Of a stretch of DNA of 64,000 nucleotides, positions 1-7,767 are shown in pieces. Within the stretch, counting starts at the first letter, position 1. Each line of letters opens with the position of its first letter. Below the pieces are notes generated by a model, which did not search any database, was not told the origin of the DNA, and was given only the letters and a program-made list of their open reading frames with translations. A program made the translations under genes and the position numbers. The stretch covers positions 124,001 to 188,000 of the forward strand of contig JAHENB010000064.1 of assembly GCA_024643345.1 (NCBI GenBank), in the 5' to 3' direction. The stretch comes from Maribacter sp. (GTDB lineage Bacteria; Bacteroidota; Bacteroidia; Flavobacteriales; Flavobacteriaceae).

Positions 1-708
1 TGTCTTTGAATATAAATCTGAAAGAAGCATTGATTGGTATCTTCTACCATTGACCATAATCTCTAATCGTTTATCAGCTATTACACTTTTCAGATTGATG
101 TTTTCAATTGGTCTTGGGTCATCTTTATATAATTCCTTTTGACTATGCCAAGGATTGGTTTTGTTGTAAATCCAATAATAATTTGCTTTTACATATGGCT
201 CAAACTGGGCTTTTATTTCTGAATTAGCGTTATTTTCTCGACTTTTTAACTGTTCAATATGTCGATAGTAATCTAATATTTTAATCTGGAGATTTTGATC
301 TATGAATGACATTCCATTGGAACTTGTAAGTGAATTAAATCCACTTTCATTGACTTCTAAATTACGTTCGTACATTAAATAAATCAAATACAACTGTATG
401 TTATTATCGACTGGCTTTAAGGTTTTAAATTGACTTAAAAATATGTTGGTGTATTCAAATGTGGTTTTTGTTTCAGCCAATAAATTTTCAGCCTGCTTAA
501 TATCATCTTTCAGATTGAGACTTACTGTTCCTAAATGTTTCCTTGCTTGATTTATATTGTTTTTGTTCTCGTTCCAATTGTTTATTGATAACGCAATCAA
601 AATACCAATCACCACCAAGACAATTTCCCCTATGGCATATAATATATACTTGCTAAATTTGTTTTCAGAGAGTAATTTTTGGCGAATTTTTCTGAAGAGT
701 TTTATCAT
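1..708 (-). CDS. DUF6090-family membrane protein, 3'-truncated by window edge
   Basis: The reading frame begins at an ATG at 708 (minus strand) and stays open for 236 codons to the left edge, so the C-terminus is outside the window. The N-terminus (MIKLFRKIRQKLLSENKFSK) is followed by one hydrophobic helix with YAIGEIVLVVIGILIAL and then INNWNEN, the signature shared with the three intact paralogues to the right. The rest is a mainly helical soluble domain. The family is common in Flavobacteriia and has no established function. A short basic N-terminus and one membrane helix suggest an inner-membrane protein with the C-terminal domain in the periplasm (inference). It is the last readable member of the same-strand paralogue array. 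Confidence 0.85.
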   Translation of the reverse strand, partial: MIKLFRKIRQKLLSENKFSKYILYAIGEIVLVVIGILIALSINNWNENKNNINQARKHLGTVSLNLKDDIKQAENLLAETKTTFEYTNIFLSQFKTLKPVDNNIQLYLIYLMYERNLEVNESGFNSLTSSNGMSFIDQNLQIKILDYYRHIEQLKSRENNANSEIKAQFEPYVKANYYWIYNKTNPWHSQKELYKDDPRPIENINLKSVIADKRLEIMVNGRRYQSMLLSDLYSKT

Positions 709-732
709 CGGTCAATGGTTAGTCCTAATGAA

Positions 733-783
733 GCACAACAGCGACGTAAAATGCGTTTTAAGGCATTTTACATATTGTTAGTG
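733..783. repeat. attC-like imperfect inverted repeat between genes
   Basis: The gap between the edge DUF6090 gene and the GDYXXLXY gene contains a perfect 9-bp stem, GTAAAATGC (746-754) with GCATTTTAC (763-771). It is flanked by GCACAAC (733-739) and GTTAGTG (777-783), which are near-complementary outer boxes. The layout, outer AAC/GTT boxes around an inner stem, resembles an integron attC site and recurs in other gaps of this array. A simple terminator is less likely because there is no T-run. Confidence 0.45.
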
Positions 784-784
784 G

Positions 785-1294
785 TTATAAAACTTCATCT
801 TCATATTGGAGTGATTTGATTAGGGCCTTTCCTCGCTCATCAACGGCAATGATGACATCTAATTTTCCAATTTTTCTTTCAATTTCCTTTCCCGTTCCTT
901 GACGGACAAAATAAGTTTCAATTCCGTATTTGACATTCAATCTATTGTCGTTTGATCTAGCAACAGTACCTGAAATAAATATTCCTTCATCAAAAACATT
1001 TTTTGAAATTTGAATCGGTCTGGCATATTTAGAACTAGTGTCAAGCTTTAGATAGATTTGATCATCCTTTTTAAATGCCTCCCCTTCGGTCAAAATTGAA
1101 TCGAGACGGATATTGTTTATATCATATCTTAATATGACATAATCACCACGAAATAAATCACGAGGATCTACCGGAACTGTCTTCAACCTTACTTCTGCAC
1201 CTGTTTGAAGGGTAAACTGCTTAAATACAACAAAGCCCATTAGAGCAACACCCCATAAAATAATTAGAGCGATTACGAACTTCTTATTAACCAT
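785..1294 (-). CDS. GDYXXLXY-domain membrane-anchored protein
   Basis: 169 residues. One N-terminal membrane helix (about residues 7-25, FVIALIILWGVALMGFVVF) precedes a soluble, probably periplasmic domain. The family-defining motif is visible as FRGDYVILRY at about residues 48-57, preceded by the usual VDPRDL. Proteins of this family (COG4929) are typically encoded right after a DUF2157 multi-spanning protein. Here the start overlaps the end of that gene by 8 bp, so the two are translationally coupled and probably form a complex. Molecular function is unknown. Confidence 0.88.
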   Translation of the reverse strand: MVNKKFVIALIILWGVALMGFVVFKQFTLQTGAEVRLKTVPVDPRDLFRGDYVILRYDINNIRLDSILTEGEAFKKDDQIYLKLDTSSKYARPIQISKNVFDEGIFISGTVARSNDNRLNVKYGIETYFVRQGTGKEIERKIGKLDVIIAVDERGKALIKSLQYEDEVL

Positions 1295-2486
1295 TGGTTT
1301 GATTTATTGCTTTCTCTTCATTGAAGCTGTCTCTTATTTTTCTTCTCTTTTTTTCAAATAAAATTGAACCCGTTAGAAGTAAAATTCCAAACACCAACCA
1401 GGTAATTCCATTGTCCAATAAGTTTGAGAAAATATCGAAGAATTTAAATATTAAGAAAAAGAATGTGCTGATAGATGCAATGTTCACCAGCTTCATGTCC
1501 CTTCGGTTATAGCCAATTCGGAAAAGAACAATTATCAGTCCTACAAAGATGATATTAAATAATAACCAGAATACCGTATAATACTGCTCAAACTCGATGG
1601 CCATGTTCAAGGCGAAAATTATAGTCAGAATGGTCAATGCTATTGCATTCTCTAATACATTGGTGTCCGATTTAGAAGGATTGAATTTTAAATTGATACC
1701 AAGCAAGAGAGCAATTAATCCGTAGATGACACTAATCATGATTGGATTTGCGGTCAATTCTGAACTGAGTTCCTCAAGACCTTCGAATGAAAGTTGAAAG
1801 GTAAAAACAAACAATATGCATATGACTAAATAAATTCCAATGAGCCGATATGCTCGAGCCACTTTAGCATACTTATCTAAAAAATAATGGAGACTTCCAA
1901 CTGAAAACAGTAGTAAACCAAACGTCTGATAGAAAAAAGTAATAAAGGCGATTCCTTGTGCGTCAAAATTATTAAAGTCCTCAAATAAAATAGAGTTAAA
2001 CCATAGACAGAAAACAATACAACTTAGAAAAGTAATGAGTTGAGATTGGAAAATGTATACTAAAGGTAAAACCCCAATTAACCAAAGAAAAATGAGATAT
2101 GAAGCATTCGCCTCAACGTTATAAATTTGGGCGATTAGAAAGATGCTTGATCCAAATAAAATTGCCCCCAATAATATTAATGAATGACCAGTTTTTGGAA
2201 AATTCTTATTATTAAATCCAATTTCATATCCCAGGTAAATTAAGCCCCCGGTCGATCCTAGTAAAACGATGATTTTGACTAAGTCAGGCATCCCGTCCCA
2301 ATTGGATGCAATTATCCAGATGATGCCAATGCCAAGAAAAATAGAACCAAGGACTGAAATTACAGATAGGAATCTATTTCCACTTTTTTCTTTCTCAGCA
2401 GCTGAGTTTTCCGCTATCATCATAGAAGCTTGTTCTTCTGAGATTTTACCTTCAGCCAGCCATTTTTTTATTTGCTTGTCATCCAT
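1287..2486 (-). CDS. DUF2157-domain multi-spanning membrane protein
   Basis: 399 residues. A short helical cytoplasmic head (MDDKQIKKWLAEGKISEEQA), typical of DUF2157, is followed by about ten to eleven hydrophobic segments up to residue 375 and a basic tail (KKRRKIRDSFNEE). It is the upstream half of the DUF2157/GDYXXLXY pair and overlaps the next gene by 8 bp. The function of the pair is not known; envelope maintenance or transport is only a guess. It sits between two DUF6090 genes and the junctions carry attC-like inverted repeats, so the pair could be one mobile cassette. Confidence 0.88.
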   Translation of the reverse strand: MDDKQIKKWLAEGKISEEQASMMIAENSAAEKEKSGNRFLSVISVLGSIFLGIGIIWIIASNWDGMPDLVKIIVLLGSTGGLIYLGYEIGFNNKNFPKTGHSLILLGAILFGSSIFLIAQIYNVEANASYLIFLWLIGVLPLVYIFQSQLITFLSCIVFCLWFNSILFEDFNNFDAQGIAFITFFYQTFGLLLFSVGSLHYFLDKYAKVARAYRLIGIYLVICILFVFTFQLSFEGLEELSSELTANPIMISVIYGLIALLLGINLKFNPSKSDTNVLENAIALTILTIIFALNMAIEFEQYYTVFWLLFNIIFVGLIIVLFRIGYNRRDMKLVNIASISTFFFLIFKFFDIFSNLLDNGITWLVFGILLLTGSILFEKKRRKIRDSFNEEKAINQTNG

Positions 2487-2503
2487 AATTATTTTTTGGT
2501 TAC

Positions 2504-2577
2504 CACTAACGGTCTAGTATAACCGTCAGTTACGGGTTAAATTAGCGCTTATTTTCGGTTTAGCACCTACGTTAGCA
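2504..2577. repeat. attC-like inverted repeat between DUF6090 and DUF2157 genes
   Basis: CACTAAC (2504-2510) and GTTAGCA (2571-2577) are near inverted repeats 74 bp apart end to end. Between them is a smaller inverted pair (ACGGT with ACCGT, about 2509-2525). The remaining sequence to 2642 has no reading frame and is unlike the flanking genes. The box pair matches those in the other gaps of this array in sequence type (TAAC/GTTA) and position, at the 3' side of each gene. Confidence 0.4.
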
Positions 2578-2642
2578 ATTCCGAGTGGATTCGGACGTAG
2601 TAGAATTCGCCGTAATAGTTGTTTTCCGGTCTTGTGTTTTCG

Positions 2643-3404
2643 CTATCTATTTTTTTCCAATTTTTCCAAGATAGAGCAAATCACTCTTGTTTTATCTTTT
2701 ATTCGTTTTAGCTCGATAATACAATCCTTGTTCATCCAAAAGTGAAGAGCTGCATTTCTCAAAAAAATATTTTTATCCTTTATTATTTCATTCGCCAAAT
2801 TTTCTTCAGTTGCAGTTGGAAAAAGAAATGAGGTATAGTCAGTGTCAAATTTTAATGCGTTCGTAAGGGTGTAAAGTGGTGCGTCAATAGGTGTAGCCCA
2901 ATCATAATCTTGTTTAAAATTTAATTCTACGAATTGATAATCTTCATAGTGCTTTACTATACTGTCTCTTATCTCTGTATTGGAAATAACGCTTAAATTC
3001 CCAGTACTTGACAGATCCTCAAATGTAGATGTTGAAGGATTAAACATAGGATAGATAGTACCAAATATCATATATTCGTTTGTGATAGTTACTAAAAGCG
3101 AGTCACTATAATTTTTATCCTTAAGCACATTGCTGAAATTGATTATTTTCTCGTTGTTTTTTTCAAGACGTTTTATTTCATTCGAAAATGTAACGATGTC
3201 TTTTTTTAATTCATTATGTAGTCTATTCAGGTATACGACTTCCAATTGATTTTGCTTTCTTTCTTCATTCCAATTATTAATTTGTAATGCAATCAAAATC
3301 CCGATTACTACGAGAATAATCTCCCCAATGGCATAAAGCAGATATGTACTAAACTTGTTTTCAGTTAGCAGTTTTTGACGGATTTTTCGAAAGAATTTTA
3401 TCAT
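2643..3404 (-). CDS. DUF6090-family membrane protein
   Basis: 253 residues. The N-terminus MIKFFRKIRQKLLTENKFST and the membrane helix YAIGEIILVVIGILIALQ followed by INNWNEERK identify the same family as its neighbours. The soluble part is helical and polar and has no recognisable catalytic motif. The start is fixed by comparison with the paralogues. The bases just upstream (reading AACCAACCATTAACCA before the ATG) are conserved in front of the other copies, so a leader was duplicated with each gene. Function unknown. Confidence 0.87.
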   Translation of the reverse strand: MIKFFRKIRQKLLTENKFSTYLLYAIGEIILVVIGILIALQINNWNEERKQNQLEVVYLNRLHNELKKDIVTFSNEIKRLEKNNEKIINFSNVLKDKNYSDSLLVTITNEYMIFGTIYPMFNPSTSTFEDLSSTGNLSVISNTEIRDSIVKHYEDYQFVELNFKQDYDWATPIDAPLYTLTNALKFDTDYTSFLFPTATEENLANEIIKDKNIFLRNAALHFWMNKDCIIELKRIKDKTRVICSILEKLEKNR

Positions 3405-3439
3405 TGGTTAATGGTTGGTTATAATGAAGCATGCCGAAT

Positions 3440-3494
3440 GCATAAACGGCGTGGCGGTGATTATCCGCTATGGTCGTTATATGCGGCGTTAGCC
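3440..3494. repeat. attC-like hairpin between two DUF6090 genes
   Basis: The gap can fold: GCATAAACGG (3440-3449) pairs imperfectly with CGTTATATGC (3475-3484). Inside, GCGG (3454-3457) pairs with CCGC (3465-3468). A GTTAGCC box lies at 3488-3494, identical to the complement of the left box in the next gap (4245-4251). There is no T-tract. The element has the size and box type of an attC site; this is inferred from structure only. Confidence 0.42.
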
Positions 3495-3499
3495 TTTCG

Positions 3500-4219
3500 T
3501 TATTTTTGATTTTCATTTAACTCCATGGCTATTATTTTTTCAATTTCATTTAATTCTTCCAACCACTGATTGTACCAATAAATTTGATCATTTCTATTAG
3601 CAATACAAGTTCGTAAAACAGTAGCATAAACTTTAGATTTCTGCAATTCTTCATAGTCATTAGGTTTCATTTCACCATAAATTACCACGGATTCGAAAAG
3701 CTCTGATAGTATTGGAGAAGCTGTGGAATAAAAATAATCATGTTGCCTTTTATTGAATGTTTCAAGCCACCCTCTTTCATAAATACCGAGTTTTACCCTT
3801 AATGAGTCATTCTTTATTATATTCATTCCGTGTGCCTTCAAAGTTTCATAAGCTGAATTATTAATGGTTGGATGATTCCAACTGATAGCGTGAGAAAAAT
3901 GATATTTCAAAGAATCATGGTAGGGTAGGCTGTTTTCTATATGATTCAAAATAATTTCTGCGGATTTGGCATGTCGTTCACTTCCCTTTATTGACATACC
4001 TAATTGCCAACTGTTGCTCTCTATATAGGGAAATAAATCTTCCAAAAGCTTCTTCTCAAAAATATCCGCCTTTCTTTTCTCATTCAAATTATTGATTTGT
4101 AGAGCAATCAAAATGCCTAAAACCACAAGTATAATTTCCCCTATAGCATATTTAAAATACTTCCCAGTTTTGTTTTCCATAAGCAAGTTTTGGCGAATTT
4201 TTCTAAAGAATTTTATCAT
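3500..4219 (-). CDS. DUF6090-family membrane protein
   Basis: 239 residues. It shares the N-terminal signature (MIKFFRKIRQNLLMENKTGK, then YAIGEIILVVLGILIALQ and INNLNEKRK) and a single membrane helix at about residues 25-43. The C-terminal domain is helical and diverges strongly from its paralogues; only the first 55 or so residues are well conserved across the array. That pattern suggests a shared membrane and assembly module with variable periplasmic or cytoplasmic domains (inference). Function unknown. Confidence 0.86.
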   Translation of the reverse strand: MIKFFRKIRQNLLMENKTGKYFKYAIGEIILVVLGILIALQINNLNEKRKADIFEKKLLEDLFPYIESNSWQLGMSIKGSERHAKSAEIILNHIENSLPYHDSLKYHFSHAISWNHPTINNSAYETLKAHGMNIIKNDSLRVKLGIYERGWLETFNKRQHDYFYSTASPILSELFESVVIYGEMKPNDYEELQKSKVYATVLRTCIANRNDQIYWYNQWLEELNEIEKIIAMELNENQK

Positions 4220-4244
4220 TGGTGTATTGGTTGGTCTTAATGAA

Positions 4245-4299
4245 GGCTAACGGGTACAGCTATGTGGCATGGCGGTAATCATCATAGCTTTTGTCAGCC
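4245..4299. repeat. attC-like hairpin with two-part stem
   Basis: This is the clearest of the array's intergenic hairpins. The outer boxes GGCTAAC (4245-4251) and GTCAGCC (4293-4299) pair with one mismatch. The inner boxes AGCTATG (4258-4264) and CATAGCT (4283-4289) pair perfectly, leaving an 18-base loop. A two-tier stem with short unpaired spacers is how attC sites are organised. No T-run follows on either strand, which argues against a terminator. Confidence 0.5.
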
Positions 4300-4310
4300 T
4301 TTCCTTATTT

Positions 4311-5108
4311 TTATTCATTCACCTTCAAGTTAGAACGATTCTCAAACCGATGAATATCGATATTAGCAAGTGAATCTACTCTTTGAACAACTCTCTCCAG
4401 ACGTTCATAATTGCTAAGAACTCGAGAAGAATGTTCAATCAACTCTACCAATAAATTAGTAAACTCCATATTTTCAAGCAATGGTCCATAAGATGCTTTA
4501 TAGGGTATCAAGGGGATATCACTAATCCTGGGGTTATTATTTTTCATTAACCGAATAGCGCTTCGGTTTATATTCTTATTTAAAAATGGACTGAGTTGTT
4601 CATCTTCAAACCTGAGTTGAATTTCTTCAAAAAGTTGTAGAAATTCCTGGTCGGACTTTAATTGTGCAAGTTCATTCCTTAGTTTTTCTGATGAGATCAG
4701 TTTCAATTCGCCCGATCCAATCAGTGCATCATAAACTGAAGTCGGAGTACCTGACAACCAACGTTTAGTTAGTATATCAATATCGCTGTCCAGACTTTCG
4801 AGATTAGGTTTTTCCTTTCGAACTTGAATTTCCTTCAGCAAGTTTTTAGCGGCTAATATTTTATTCTCCTGTAGATTTTTTCCTCTGCCAAAAAGAAAAC
4901 TACTTAATTGCAATTCCTCTGAAATTGCTGTTAAGATTCGTTGTTCTTCAATGCTATTTAATCTGTTTTGGTTCCAATTATTAATCGATAAGGCAATTAA
5001 AATCCCAATAACCACAAGTACAATTTCTCCAATAGCGTATTTTAGATACTTTCCAGTTTTACCTTCTGAAAGTAAATTTTGTCTTATTTTTCTTAAGAAT
5101 TTTATCAT
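4311..5108 (-). CDS. DUF6090-family membrane protein
   Basis: 265 residues, the longest intact paralogue. The N-terminus MIKFLRKIRQNLLSEGKTGK leads into YAIGEIVLVVIGILIALS and INNWNQNR, giving one membrane helix near residues 25-43. The remainder is helical and polar (several EEQRIL- and RNELAQLK-type stretches that could form coiled coil) and has no known motif. It is the rightmost intact copy of the minus-strand array; beyond its start lies a decayed fifth copy. Function unknown. Confidence 0.87.
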   Translation of the reverse strand: MIKFLRKIRQNLLSEGKTGKYLKYAIGEIVLVVIGILIALSINNWNQNRLNSIEEQRILTAISEELQLSSFLFGRGKNLQENKILAAKNLLKEIQVRKEKPNLESLDSDIDILTKRWLSGTPTSVYDALIGSGELKLISSEKLRNELAQLKSDQEFLQLFEEIQLRFEDEQLSPFLNKNINRSAIRLMKNNNPRISDIPLIPYKASYGPLLENMEFTNLLVELIEHSSRVLSNYERLERVVQRVDSLANIDIHRFENRSNLKVNE

Positions 5109-5146
5109 TGGTTAGTTGTTTGTCATTATGAAGCAAACTTGATATA

Positions 5147-5353
5147 TCAAAATAAAAATAAACCTTTATCCTTTAAATTTTCTGGATAAGGAAACAAATG
5201 GGTCTTTTTTATCCGTTTCCAATTATTGATCTATAAGACAATCAAAATCTCGATTACCAACAATATAATCTCTCCATTGGCATAACGGGCATAATTCAAC
5301 GGCTTGTGGTCGTCTGACAGTTTTTTATGGGTCTTTCTGAAGAAGTTGTTCAT
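5147..5353 (-). pseudogene. Decayed DUF6090 paralogue with in-frame stop
   Basis: Reading the minus strand from an ATG at 5353 gives MNNFFRKTHKKLSDD, then YANGEIILLVIEILIVL, a TAG stop, and INNWKRIKK, ending at a TGA at 5147. This is the DUF6090 membrane module in one frame. The stop falls where the intact copies read S or Q in the ALSINNW/ALQINNW stretch, so a CAA or CAG glutamine codon could have become TAG. The protein also lacks the whole C-terminal domain. It is a truncated and inactivated copy marking the right end of the array. Confidence 0.75.
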
Positions 5354-5409
5354 ATGAGGGAAAATTATCGAACTACACTTTGCTATTAAATTTTAAATAC
5401 TTTTATAAT

Positions 5410-6303
5410 ATGAAAGCGAAAACTCTGGCAATCCATATTCCATTATTTTTTCTCACATGCCACCTAGGTCATGCCCAAGAAGAATTTAAGCTTTGGGAGG
5501 GCGAAAAAAAACCTTTTTATAAGGAAAACGATCTTAAAGAGTTTGAAATAGAGGTCTGGGGCACAACAGCAGTTGGCAACGTTACGGAGCCTACACTGAC
5601 CATCTACAAAGCGGTTGGGCAAAATTCCGGGAAGGCGGTCGTTATAATTCCCGGTGGGGGTTATGAATTGGTGGCCATGTACCATGAAGGGTATGAATTA
5701 GCCGAACTTCTTTCAAAAAATGGAATAACGGCGGCAGTTTTGAAATATAGATTACCGGATCCGGAATCCTCCGATGAACCACAGCTGGTGCCATTGGCCG
5801 ATGGGCGAAAAGCACTGAAAATAATGCATGAAAAAGCCGAAGCTTACGGCATAGACACTGATGAAATCGGCGTAATAGGTTTTTCAGCTGGCAGCCATTT
5901 GGCAACGGTTCTAGGGCTTTGGAAAAGTGAAGAGGAGAATGAGAATCCTGACTTTACTGGCTTGATATATGGCGTGACCAATTTAAGCGAGGGCAATAAA
6001 AGCTGGTTGGAAAGCAATCTGTACCACAGAAAACTGACCGAGGAGGAAATTGCTCAAAATACCTTGCTGAATCTGGTTAATGAAGACACCCCTCAGGCAT
6101 TTTTGGTACATGCGATCGATGACGATTCCTGTAACCTTGAAGAGACCACTTTGTATGCACAAAAATTGGTGGAGCATCAGGTTTTGGTTGAAACACATAT
6201 TTTTCCCAAGGGAGGGCACGGCTTCGGACTTGGACGAGCTTCCGATGGCACGGATCAATGGGTAACCTTGTTCGTGAATTGGGTAAAAAACAACCAGTTT
6301 TGA
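5410..6303 (+). CDS. Secreted alpha/beta-hydrolase esterase (acetyl-esterase type)
   Basis: 298 residues from the ATG at 5410. An upstream TTG at 5380 is in frame but would put ten residues in front of a good signal peptide (MKAKTLAIHIPLFFLTC...GHAQ), so the ATG is preferred. Motifs are an oxyanion-hole IPGGGYE, the nucleophile elbow GFSAGSHLA (Ser about 159), an acidic residue in HAIDDDS and the histidine in GGHGFGLG. This arrangement is that of carboxyl esterases acting on acetylated polysaccharides or small esters; the substrate cannot be told. It stands alone, divergent from the DUF6090 array, and probably acts in the periplasm. Confidence 0.85.
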   Translation: MKAKTLAIHIPLFFLTCHLGHAQEEFKLWEGEKKPFYKENDLKEFEIEVWGTTAVGNVTEPTLTIYKAVGQNSGKAVVIIPGGGYELVAMYHEGYELAELLSKNGITAAVLKYRLPDPESSDEPQLVPLADGRKALKIMHEKAEAYGIDTDEIGVIGFSAGSHLATVLGLWKSEEENENPDFTGLIYGVTNLSEGNKSWLESNLYHRKLTEEEIAQNTLLNLVNEDTPQAFLVHAIDDDSCNLEETTLYAQKLVEHQVLVETHIFPKGGHGFGLGRASDGTDQWVTLFVNWVKNNQF

Positions 6304-7010
6304 TTCTTATATGGGAAAGTATGTATTCGCGTATTCCATAATTTTTGGAAAGGTTACATATTCTTCTTTGATCAAATCAATGATCAACACAATAACTCAG
6401 GCGCCTCTGTTTCAAGCCCAAAAGGAGGCGTTGGCGACGGCAAGGCTTCAGAGCGCTTTCCTTGCTGAAACCTTTCTTAATTGCACATAAAGCAAATTTT
6501 AACCCCCTTACCTTGTCGGTTGCATCGATCTTGTGGTCTTCCCCTAGAATATCCTTCCTGAAGTAGGGACATAAAAAGGGCATCGCCTATTTACCGGCAG
6601 CGACCATTGATTTTTTGAGCCTGCCCGAAAGTTCACCTGTATAGGCCAATGTTTTGTAATTGATGGTATACCCAGTTGGTATTGTGTCGGCGGTCAGCGC
6701 TATGTTCTTTTCAAAGTCGGTAAGGTAAAACTTTCCGCCTACGACTTCGGTAAGCGGAATAGGACATGATCCCGAAAATTTTAAACCTGTATGGAAACAG
6801 CCGATTGGTTTGGGCGGAGCACTTCCGAAACTTTCGTAATGCCCTGTATTTAAACTATTTATGGAAACATTTGGAATGGCGCAAAATTTTATGCATAAAT
6901 TTTATTTATATATAACATAACTAATATAAATAAAAATTAATAATTAAAATATATAATCTTTGTGCCCGGATTTGTTGTCCAACTCATAAAAACCTTTAAA
7001 AGCAATCAAA
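6304..7010. other. Intergenic stretch with gene relics
   Basis: This 707-bp gap holds no intact gene I can support. Its left part (about 6377-6583) has only short frames without recognisable motifs. Its right part contains a start-less frame on the minus strand (listed separately). From 6895 the sequence becomes very AT-rich, and around 6951-6963 it has a TATAATCTTTG stretch that may be the promoter of the following small gene (near match to the phylum's TAnnTTTG). Confidence 0.4.
6587..6901 (-). pseudogene. Start-less protein fragment, probably a gene remnant
   Basis: On the minus strand a 104-codon frame runs from a stop near 6902-6904 to a TAG at 6587-6589. It contains no ATG, GTG or TTG in its first half. 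Its composition looks like real protein: PNVSINSLNTGHYESFG, then PIPLTEVVGGKFYLTDFEKN and YKTLAYTGELSGRLKK. I cannot assign a family. It could be the C-terminal end of a gene whose front was deleted, or an unusual start may have been missed. Confidence 0.4.
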
Positions 7011-7319
7011 ATGGAAACAAAAGAATTGGTGAAAACTGAAAAAACAAAACAAAAAATTCAATTGATAAAAGGGGGTTTCACCCCATCTGAGGCCTCAGAT
7101 GTCATTATTTCATTGATTGATGAAAAAATCAAATTTCACAAAATACAAAGGCTGCAACTTTGGGAAGGAAATCATAAATGCGAAACGAACCAACTAGACG
7201 GTCGCATCAAGGAACTTAAAGAAGAAAAGCGGATTGCAACAGAATTTATCGAGAATAACAGAAGCCATGGACGTAAGCTAAATATAAACGGCATCCTCGA
7301 AATTACGGTTGCCGACTGA
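7011..7319 (+). CDS. Small helical protein of unknown function
   Basis: 102 residues, charged (many Lys and Glu), without signal peptide or membrane helix. The central part (IDEKIKFHKIQRLQLWEGNH and IKELKEEKRIATEFIENN) is strongly helical and may be a short coiled coil. No known motif. It starts at an ATG preceded by an AT-rich region with a promoter-like stretch about 50 bp upstream. It is followed on the same strand by another small gene and then dabBA, but gaps of 123 and 109 bp make co-transcription uncertain. Confidence 0.6.
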   Translation: METKELVKTEKTKQKIQLIKGGFTPSEASDVIISLIDEKIKFHKIQRLQLWEGNHKCETNQLDGRIKELKEEKRIATEFIENNRSHGRKLNINGILEITVAD

Positions 7320-7442
7320 TCGTACGCTATACGATACCTTATCCGGGATTCATCCTTTTATTGAATTCAAAACGCTTCAAGCATATTCAAGATTCAAATA
7401 GCGATAAGCAATAAAATGAAATTAATCTTTAAAAAATAATCT

Positions 7443-7658
7443 ATGCAATTATCAAAATCTACTGTTTTAACTATGGTGGGCATGTTTGTCCTGGCCCTCT
7501 TTATTGTAATATCCATTGTCAACAAGTCTGTTTTCTTGGACCGGATATTACTATGCGGCTTCATTTTGAGTGTTGTCTTTATAGGTAGAATCAGGGACAG
7601 TGTGCATCAAACCATTCCCAATCCTAAACATGGAACAGGCAGAACCCTGTACAAATGA
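7443..7658 (+). CDS. Small two-helix membrane protein of unknown function
   Basis: 71 residues. Two hydrophobic stretches are visible: VLTMVGMFVLALFIVISIV and ILLCGFILSVVFIG, joined by a short loop and followed by a basic tail (HGTGRTLYK). No family is recognised. It lies 109 bp upstream of dabB on the same strand, so it might belong to the same transcript, but nothing in the sequence shows a functional link. Confidence 0.5.
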   Translation: MQLSKSTVLTMVGMFVLALFIVISIVNKSVFLDRILLCGFILSVVFIGRIRDSVHQTIPNPKHGTGRTLYK

Positions 7659-7767
7659 TGGAAAGCTTCACTTTCATCAAAGGGCGGTATGTCTGGCGAA
7701 AGCTCCGGCACGAGAAAATTGATTTCCATACATCCTATTAAAAATAAAAATCGTTAAATCCCTAAAA

